A stretch of DNA of 5,700 nt. It comes from an uncultured Collinsella sp. GTDB taxonomy: Bacteria; Actinomycetota; Coriobacteriia; Coriobacteriales; Coriobacteriaceae. Shown here piece by piece: positions 1 through 3,856 of this stretch (positions within the stretch are counted from its first letter, which is position 1; each line of letters starts with the position of its first letter). The stretch lies in contig CAMQPJ010000094.1 of the NCBI GenBank assembly GCA_947003675.1, forward strand, positions 1-5,700. Direction: 5' to 3'. The notes below the pieces were generated by a model. That model was not told where the DNA came from and did not search any database. It saw nothing but the letters and a program-made list of their open reading frames with translations. Both the position numbers and the translations under genes were made by a program.

Positions 1-1
1 C

Positions 2-172
2 AAGGCACGTGGCGCCATTATGCTGCATGGGCATATCCACAGCAGGGGTGACCGCGCCAACGCACGCAACCGCGATCGCGAGCGCCCTATCTTTCGCTAC
101 GATGTCGGTCTCGATGCCAACGACTACAAGCCCGTAAGCCGAGACCAGATCTTGAGCTTCTTTGGACTGTAG
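2..172 (+). CDS. Metallophosphoesterase (calcineurin-like), C-terminal fragment
   Basis: Only the last 56 codons are in the window; the gene starts upstream. The visible part begins KARGAIMLHGHIHS and ends with FFGL and a TAG stop. The G-H-I-H motif at visible residues 10-13 matches the last conserved metal-binding motif (GHxH) of calcineurin-like phosphoesterases, which bind two metal ions and hydrolyse phosphoesters. The tail RYDVGLDANDYKPVSRDQI fits the end of bacterial members of this family, where an asparagine- or aspartate-containing G-x-D segment is followed by a short region before the stop. The substrate cannot be told from this fragment. A hairpin terminator follows at 194-227, so the gene probably ends its own transcription unit and is unrelated to the sugar genes downstream. 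Family assignment is fairly secure; nothing more specific can be supported. Confidence 0.75.
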   Translation, partial: KARGAIMLHGHIHSRGDRANARNRDRERPIFRYDVGLDANDYKPVSRDQILSFFGL

Positions 173-191
173 CTGCAAGTGCAGGTAGAAT
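162..191 (+). promoter_or_regulatory. Possible promoter of the antiterminator gene
   Basis: TTGGAC at 162-167 and TAGAAT at 186-191 are 18 bp apart and resemble a housekeeping -35/-10 pair. They lie across the 3' end of the phosphoesterase gene. The spacer contains a perfect inverted repeat, CTGCA-AG-TGCAG, at 173-184. A start near 198 would place the transcript start inside the hairpin at 194-227. This is a pattern-match prediction only. Confidence 0.35.
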
Positions 192-193
192 GA

Positions 194-227
194 ACGCGCC
201 GTGTGGATGGTCTGCACGGCGTGTTTT
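194..227 (+). terminator. Intrinsic terminator after the phosphoesterase gene
   Basis: The arms ACGCGCCGTG (194-203) and CACGGCGTGT (215-224) form a 10-bp stem with one G-U pair around an 11-nt loop. The stem runs directly into a T run at 224-227. It starts 21 nt after the phosphoesterase stop and ends 3 nt before the ribosome binding site of the next gene, so it separates the two genes unless a promoter lies inside it. Confidence 0.65.
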
Positions 228-230
228 AGT

Positions 231-235
231 AGGAG
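231..235 (+). promoter_or_regulatory. Ribosome binding site fixing the antiterminator start at 246
   Basis: AGGAG lies 10 nt before the ATG at 246. A further ATG at 238-240 is out of frame and reaches TGA after two codons (ATG-ATT-CCA-TGA, the TGA overlapping the true ATG). An in-frame ATG at 201 lies upstream of this site and inside the terminator hairpin, so it is not the start. Confidence 0.6.
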
Positions 236-245
236 CGATGATTCC

Positions 246-1082
246 ATGAGGGCTGTCCAGCGCATTAACCACAACGCTGCCATCTGCGAAGACGGCGCGG
301 GGCGCCAGCTCATCGCGTTGGGTCGCGGTATCGGCTTTGGCGATATGCCGCACGATGTCGATTTGGATGTCGTTACCCGCACCTTTTACGGTATCGATTC
401 CAAGTACCTGGCGTTTATCGACGAAGTTGATCCCGAGGTGCTGGAGTTTTCCGCCCAGCTGGCCGATATCGCAACTGGGCAACTTTCGTACGAATTGAGT
501 CCTAATCTGCCCATTACGCTGGCAGATCATATCCAGTTTGCCATTAAGCGCGCCCGCGAACATATGGTGGTGTCGTTGCCGCTCAAGCGCGATCTGGAGC
601 AGCTGCATCCTATTGAGTATCGATTGGGCGAGCTAGCCGTTCGCGGCATTAAGAAAACTTTTGCCATTCGCATGCCCCAGAGTGAGGCCGCGGGCATTGC
701 CATGTCGATTATCAATGCGGCGATTAAGCCGAGTGAGCGGCGCGTGCTTGCCGAACAGCACGAGGAGCATCTGCTCGACATGACGGTTGCAATTATTCAA
801 GAAGAGTTGGGTGTGACGGTCGACCGCTCGTCGTTTGCCTTTACTCGCTTTGCCACCCATGTGCGCTATCTGCTCGACCGCGTGGCAGAGAAAGAGCCGA
901 TTGATACCGAGAACTCAGGTCTCTACGACGTGCTCGTGGAGCAGTATCCGGCGGCATCGCGCTGTGCTCATCGTATCGACGATCTGATTCAAGAGGCCTT
1001 TGGCGAGCCATTGGCCCAAGAAGAGCTCGTCTATCTGATCATGCACGTGAATCGCGTGGCTCCCACCAGCCTGGATAGATAG
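246..1082 (+). CDS. BglG/LicT-family transcription antiterminator (CAT-PRD1-PRD2)
   Basis: This 278-aa protein matches the usual length of LicT (about 277 aa). Family members bind a RAT hairpin in nascent mRNA and prevent an overlapping terminator from forming. They are controlled by phosphorylation from their PTS permease and from HPr. The N-terminus MRAVQRINHNAAIC followed by GRGIGF (residues 26-31) is the CAT RNA-binding domain, roughly 1-58. PRD1 spans about 65-168 and carries the first regulatory histidine at H95 in LADHIQFAI. PRD2 spans about 170-278 and carries H205 (RFATHVRYLL) and H267 (LIMHVNR). The second PRD1 histidine expected in the IALH-type motif is replaced: the segment reads IAMSIINA with S154. 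The ATG at 246 is chosen because it begins exactly where the CAT domain begins and has AGGAG upstream; a longer reading from 201 adds 15 unrelated residues. Its likely target is the RAT-like hairpin just downstream (1197-1233), upstream of the EIIBC gene. Family is certain; pairing with that RAT is inferred from position. Confidence 0.93.
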   Translation: MRAVQRINHNAAICEDGAGRQLIALGRGIGFGDMPHDVDLDVVTRTFYGIDSKYLAFIDEVDPEVLEFSAQLADIATGQLSYELSPNLPITLADHIQFAIKRAREHMVVSLPLKRDLEQLHPIEYRLGELAVRGIKKTFAIRMPQSEAAGIAMSIINAAIKPSERRVLAEQHEEHLLDMTVAIIQEELGVTVDRSSFAFTRFATHVRYLLDRVAEKEPIDTENSGLYDVLVEQYPAASRCAHRIDDLIQEAFGEPLAQEELVYLIMHVNRVAPTSLDR

Positions 1083-1103
1083 GGGGTCTCTGGCGCCCCC
1101 TTT
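1081..1103 (+). terminator. Short intrinsic terminator after the antiterminator gene
   Basis: AGGGGG (1081-1086) and CCCCCT (1096-1101) form a 6-bp stem with a 9-nt loop. The stem overlaps the TAG stop codon and leads into TTT. The T run is short, so termination may be partial and some transcripts may read into the next leader. Confidence 0.5.
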
Positions 1104-1144
1104 CCGTTATGGCGACCGTTTGCGGGCCGTTTGCTACCGTTCAT
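1104..1144 (+). repeat. Helically phased CCGTT direct repeats upstream of the PTS promoter
   Basis: CCGTT occurs at 1104-1108, 1116-1120, 1127-1131 and 1137-1141, that is at steps of 12, 11 and 10 bp. The two central copies extend to identical CCGTTTGC octamers (1116-1123 and 1127-1134). The array lies about 35-75 bp upstream of the TATACT element at 1180. Repeats spaced by one helical turn on the same face of DNA are typical of regulator-binding arrays; no regulator is identified. Confidence 0.4.
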
Positions 1145-1179
1145 CGGTAATCTGAGCCGCAGCGAACGCATCTGCCGCA

Positions 1180-1185
1180 TATACT
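1180..1185 (+). promoter_or_regulatory. Probable -10 element of the PTS operon
   Basis: TATACT differs from the TATAAT consensus at one base and would start transcription at about 1192, a few nucleotides before the RAT-like hairpin, as is usual for leaders controlled by BglG-type proteins. No good -35 hexamer is visible 16-18 bp upstream (sequence around 1157-1162 is CCGCAG), so an activator acting through the CCGTT repeats is possible. Confidence 0.45.
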
Positions 1186-1196
1186 CGCCGTGTGTT

Positions 1197-1233
1197 GGGT
1201 GTTACTCACGGCGCAGCTCCGAGAGGCACTACC
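1197..1233 (+). promoter_or_regulatory. RAT-like antiterminator hairpin
   Basis: The 5' half GGGTGTTACTC (1197-1207) and the 3' half GAGAGGCACTACC (1221-1233) fold as GG:CC, GTG:CAC and CTC:GAG. The GG and GTG pairs are separated by a TA bulge, and a TTA/AGG internal loop lies before the CTC:GAG stem. This recalls known LicT/SacY/BglG RAT sites, which have a GTTACT-containing left arm, a GGCAnnACC-like right arm and two asymmetric internal loops. The apical loop (13 nt, 1208-1220) is larger than in classical sites of about 29-30 nt in total, although CGG:CCG pairing could close part of it. Its 3' half is also the 5' arm of the terminator at 1215-1286, so the two structures exclude each other. 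The adjacent antiterminator gene is the obvious source of the binding protein. Confidence 0.7.
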
Positions 1234-1286
1234 GATTCTGCCGAGGCCATTATTGGGTCTCTGTCGGTTGTGCGCGGGGCTTTTTT
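1215..1286 (+). terminator. Regulated intrinsic terminator in the PTS leader
   Basis: AGCTCCG (1215-1221) pairs with CGGGGCT (1275-1281), including one G-U pair. GCACTACCGA (1226-1235) pairs with TCGGTTGTGC (1264-1273) with a single T-T mismatch. The enclosed 1236-1263 can form a small inner stem (GAG...CTC and CC...GG). The stem ends in a run of six T (1281-1286). Nineteen nucleotides of the 5' arm overlap the RAT-like element. Default termination here would keep the EIIBC gene off unless the antiterminator holds the RAT form. Confidence 0.75.
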
Positions 1287-1412
1287 CATGTCGATCCACC
1301 CGGGAATCACATGCAATGAAATCTCTTGCCAACGGATATCGCGTGCTGCGCAGGCGCGAGCGGAATCGTGCGTCTTGATGCTGTGAAGGCCCACAGACCT
1401 TTAGTTGGAAGA
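1287..1412 (+). other. Untranslated leader between terminator and PTS gene
   Basis: About 125 nt separate the terminator from the ribosome binding site. I see no promoter or strong hairpin here, only a 5-bp inverted repeat CTGTG...CACAG at 1381-1396. A 20-codon reading frame (ATG 1316 to TGA 1378) has no ribosome binding site and no recognisable product. Confidence 0.4.
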
Positions 1413-1419
1413 GAAGGGA
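1413..1419 (+). promoter_or_regulatory. Ribosome binding site fixing the EIIBC start at 1426
   Basis: GAAGGGA (1413-1419) lies 6 nt before the ATG at 1426. A TTG at 1405 is in frame but upstream of this site, and it would add seven residues before the usual EIIB N-terminus, so it is rejected as the start. Confidence 0.6.
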
Positions 1420-1425
1420 TTCGAC

Positions 1426-2874
1426 ATGGCTGTCGATAACAAGAAGATTGCCGAGGACGTGCTTGCTGCCGTCGGCGGCGCCTCCAATGTGACGAACGCG
1501 ACGCACTGCATGACCCGTCTGCGTCTGAACCTTAAGGATCAGTCCATCCCCAATGACGATGAAGTTAAGAAGATCAAGGGTGTTCTGGGTGCCCAGTGGT
1601 CTGGCGGCCAGTATCAGGTCATCATCGGTCAGAACGTACCGAAGGTCTACGACGCCGCCATTGCGCTGGGAGTTAAGGGCGAAGGCTCCATTGACGAGAA
1701 CCTCGATGGCGGCACCAAGGAGCCGCTGACGCTCAAGACTGCGGGCAACAAGATCCTCAACTATCTCTCCAAGACCATGGTCATGACGATCCCCATCATC
1801 ATGGGTGCTGCCATGTTCCGTACCATCGCTGTGGTTTGCGGTGACGGCATGCTCGGTATTTGGTCTGCCGACTCCGACATCTACAACTTCTTCTACAGCT
1901 GGATTTATAACGCTGGCTATTATTTCCTTCCCGTTTATTTGGGTTGGGCTGCTGCGAAGCAGCTTGGCTGCAGCCAGCCACTCGGCATGATGCTCGGCGG
2001 TGTGCTCATTGCTCCTGAGTTCATGACGTTGGTCAACGCTGCGGCGGATTCGGGCGTAACGACCACCATGGTCTACGGCGTGCTGCCGGCCCAGCTGAAC
2101 AACTATTCCTCCACCGTGCTCCCCATGGTTCTGTCCATGCCGGTGCTTATGGTCGTCGAGAAGTTCATGAAGAAGGTCGTTCCCGACATGCTCTCTACGG
2201 TGTTTGTACCCGTGGGCACCATGGCCGTTATGATCCCCGTTTCGTTGTGCGTGCTGGCTCCGATCGGCTCCATCCTGGGCAGCATGGTCGGCAACTTTAT
2301 GTTCGGTCTCGGTAACGCCGGCGGCATCGTCACCATCCTCTCCCTCGTCGTCATTGCCGCACTTTGGGAGTTCCTGGTTATGACCGGTATGCACCAGGTC
2401 CTGCTTGCCCTTGGTATTGTGCAGCTGCTCACCCTGGGCTCCGACTCCTGCGTTATGGTCGCGGCCGGTATCTCTCAGTTCGCTACGTGGGGCATGGCCT
2501 TCGGTGCCTTCCTGCGCCTTAAGGAGACCGACGAGAAGGGCGCCATGCTCGGCTTCTCGCTCTCCGGTATCGTGGGCGGCGTGACGGAGCCCGCATTGTA
2601 TGGCTGTGGCTTTAAGTATACTCGCTGCCTGGGCGCCATGGTTGCCGGCGGTGCTATCGGCGGTTTGATCGCAGCCCTCACCAATGTGACAACGTATGTT
2701 CTGGGCGCGACCAATATTCTGGGCGTCACCGGCTTTGTTGCCGGCGGAACGGCTAATCTCGTCTGGGGTTGCGTTGCATCGGGCGCTGCATTTGTTGCCG
2801 CCGCTGCCATCGCCTACCTCTTTGGCTTTAGCAAGGATCAGCTCGAGGAAGATGTTGATGCCGCTAAGGCTTAA
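1426..2874 (+). CDS. PTS permease EIIBC, glucose/beta-glucoside superfamily, no IIA domain
   Basis: This 482-aa membrane protein imports and phosphorylates a sugar using phosphate passed from HPr through a IIA protein. EIIB occupies about residues 1-90; its phosphocysteine is C28 in NATHCMTRLRL, followed by the GVLGAQWSGGQYQVIIG segment (53-69). EIIC follows from about 105 with roughly ten hydrophobic stretches and the sugar-binding motif GGVTEPALYG at 384-393. The B-then-C order and these motifs place it with the Glc-superfamily permeases for beta-glucosides, sucrose, trehalose and N-acetylmuramate. The protein ends shortly after the last membrane stretch in an acidic tail (QLEEDVDAAKA), so unlike BglF it has no C-terminal IIA and must borrow one from elsewhere. 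It is preceded by a RAT/terminator leader and by its likely antiterminator gene, and followed after 78 bp by a YdjC-type deacetylase gene. That neighbour hints at an N-acetylated substrate, but specificity cannot be read from sequence. Family is secure; substrate is unknown. Confidence 0.93.
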   Translation: MAVDNKKIAEDVLAAVGGASNVTNATHCMTRLRLNLKDQSIPNDDEVKKIKGVLGAQWSGGQYQVIIGQNVPKVYDAAIALGVKGEGSIDENLDGGTKEPLTLKTAGNKILNYLSKTMVMTIPIIMGAAMFRTIAVVCGDGMLGIWSADSDIYNFFYSWIYNAGYYFLPVYLGWAAAKQLGCSQPLGMMLGGVLIAPEFMTLVNAAADSGVTTTMVYGVLPAQLNNYSSTVLPMVLSMPVLMVVEKFMKKVVPDMLSTVFVPVGTMAVMIPVSLCVLAPIGSILGSMVGNFMFGLGNAGGIVTILSLVVIAALWEFLVMTGMHQVLLALGIVQLLTLGSDSCVMVAAGISQFATWGMAFGAFLRLKETDEKGAMLGFSLSGIVGGVTEPALYGCGFKYTRCLGAMVAGGAIGGLIAALTNVTTYVLGATNILGVTGFVAGGTANLVWGCVASGAAFVAAAAIAYLFGFSKDQLEEDVDAAKA

Positions 2875-2903
2875 GACATCTGTTTAGGTAGGATAATTAC
2901 CTG

Positions 2904-2930
2904 GGGCACTTGGCTACACTCCAAGTGCCC
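2904..2930 (+). terminator. Perfect intergenic hairpin between EIIBC and deacetylase genes
   Basis: GGGCACTTGG (2904-2913) and CCAAGTGCCC (2921-2930) form a perfect 10-bp stem around a 7-nt loop. Only GTTTCC follows, so the T run is poor. It may be a weak terminator that lowers expression of the downstream gene, or an mRNA-stabilising structure protecting the EIIBC transcript. Just before it, AGGTA (2886-2890) and TACCT (2898-2902) form another small inverted repeat enclosing a -10-like GATAAT. Confidence 0.55.
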
Positions 2931-2952
2931 GTTTCCATAGATTGGAGTCGTT

Positions 2953-3717
2953 GTGAAGCAATTGCTTATTCGTGCCGATGATCTTGGTTATTCGTACGCC
3001 GTTGACTTGGGGATCGCCCGTAGCGTCAACGAGGGCTTGGTGCGCTCAGCGGGCCTTATGCCAAATATGCCCGAGGCCGAGCGTGGGTGGTCGCTCGTGG
3101 CGGATGCCGATATTGCAGTGGGCCAGCATACCAACGTGTGCCTGGGCAAGCCGTGTGCCGACCCGGCGCTCATCCCGAGCATGCTCAACGAGAACGGCGA
3201 GTTCCATAGCAGCCGTACCTTCCGCGAGCATTTTAAGCGCGGCGAGGAGTTGATAGACTTCGACGAGGCCTGCATCGAGATCCGCGCGCAGCATGACCGC
3301 TTTGTCGAGATCGTGGGCCGCGAACCCGATTACTTTGAGGCCCATGCCGTCATGAGCAAAAACCTTAACCGAGCGATCTCGGCGGTTGCTCAGGAGCTGG
3401 GCCTTAAGGAGCAAAAGGCAAGCTTCGACCCCACGGCGGTTGTGCGTTGCGGTGCCACCGACCTGCGCATGGTGATGCATTCGATGGAGCCGGGCTACGA
3501 ACCCAAGGACTCGATTATGCAGACGGTTCGCGAGATGGAGGACGGCGAGACGGTCGTCTTTGTGTGCCATCCAGGCTATCTCGATCGTTTTATCCTGGAG
3601 AACAGCTCGCTTACGACTGACCGCACCAAGGAGGTCGATGCGCTGATCGACCCCGAGCTTCGCGCTTGGCTTGAATCTCAACCTGATCTTCGCCTTATCG
3701 ACTACCGCGATCTGTAA
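2953..3717 (+). CDS. YdjC/ChbG-family carbohydrate deacetylase
   Basis: This 254-aa protein belongs to the YdjC family, metal-dependent enzymes that remove acetyl groups from N-acetylated sugars. E. coli ChbG, for example, deacetylates chitobiose phosphate. The N-terminus MKQLLIRADDLGYS contains the family's Asp-Asp pair (D9, D10). Likely metal ligands are D10, H59 (in AVGQHTN) and H131 (in FEAHAVM). A further histidine in the conserved C-terminal strand is H206 (FVCHPGY). Length is normal for the family and there is no signal peptide or membrane segment, so it should be cytoplasmic. That suits a substrate brought in phosphorylated by the PTS. The start is GTG with GGAG (2944-2947) 5 nt upstream, and it coincides with the first conserved strand. 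It lies 78 bp after the EIIBC gene, beyond a hairpin, and is probably co-expressed with it. It is followed by a palindrome and a strong terminator. Family is secure; the substrate is inferred only as an N-acetyl sugar. Confidence 0.88.
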   Translation: MKQLLIRADDLGYSYAVDLGIARSVNEGLVRSAGLMPNMPEAERGWSLVADADIAVGQHTNVCLGKPCADPALIPSMLNENGEFHSSRTFREHFKRGEELIDFDEACIEIRAQHDRFVEIVGREPDYFEAHAVMSKNLNRAISAVAQELGLKEQKASFDPTAVVRCGATDLRMVMHSMEPGYEPKDSIMQTVREMEDGETVVFVCHPGYLDRFILENSSLTTDRTKEVDALIDPELRAWLESQPDLRLIDYRDL

Positions 3718-3724
3718 GGACCCA

Positions 3725-3761
3725 AACCGCCACAAAGGGGACAGGCACCTTTGTGGTGGTT
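3725..3761. repeat. Near-perfect palindrome, possible dispersed repeat unit
   Basis: AACCGCCACAAAGG (3725-3738) and CCTTTGTGGTGGTT (3748-3761) pair over 14 bp with one G-U. The 9-nt loop GGACAGGCA makes the 3' half of the hairpin head read GGGGACAGGCACC. From memory, GGGGACAGG-headed palindromes occur as repeated intergenic units in many bacterial genomes, sometimes linked to REP-associated transposases; I cannot confirm copies from one window. It begins 8 nt after the deacetylase stop and lacks a T run, so it is not the terminator itself. Confidence 0.55.
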
Positions 3762-3763
3762 CT

Positions 3764-3798
3764 GGCGCCGTTGCCTTTATGGCGGCGGCGCCTTTTTT
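3764..3798 (+). terminator. Strong intrinsic terminator after the deacetylase gene
   Basis: GGCGCCGTTGCC (3764-3775) and GGCGGCGGCGCC (3781-3792) pair over 12 bp with two G-U pairs around a TTTAT loop. Six T follow (3793-3798). This ends the sugar-uptake unit and isolates the DUF2130 gene. Confidence 0.85.
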
Positions 3799-3800
3799 GT

Positions 3801-3819
3801 CCGCGTGGCGCGGTAGAGT
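3801..3819 (+). promoter_or_regulatory. Possible -10 element with adjoining palindrome before the DUF2130 gene
   Basis: The palindrome CCGCG-TGG-CGCGG (3801-3813) directly abuts TAGAGT (3814-3819), a plausible -10 hexamer. No clear -35 is present; the preceding terminator's T run lies in that region. A promoter is needed somewhere between 3798 and 3846 because of the strong terminator, but this placement is weak. Confidence 0.25.
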
Positions 3820-3856
3820 GTAGGCGGTTGAAATTTGCGTCCATCGAGGAGCTGCC

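Noticed and set aside
201..245. Upstream in-frame ATG as start of the antiterminator
   Set aside because: It lies in the terminator hairpin and upstream of the AGGAG site, and the extra residues do not belong to the CAT domain, which begins exactly at the ATG at 246.
1316..1378. A 20-codon leader peptide (MKSLANGYRVLRRRERNRAS)
   Set aside because: No ribosome binding site precedes it, it lies after the terminator, and nothing suggests translational attenuation; the RAT switch explains control of the operon.
1405..1425. TTG at 1405 as start of the EIIBC gene
   Set aside because: The ribosome binding site lies downstream of it, and the ATG at 1426 matches the usual EIIB N-terminus.
1141..2394. 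A 417-codon open frame on the - strand, rich in His, Arg, Asp and Gly
   Set aside because: It lies antisense to the clear EIIBC gene and its leader. Its composition is that expected of a shadow frame in G+C-rich DNA, and it has no recognisable domain.
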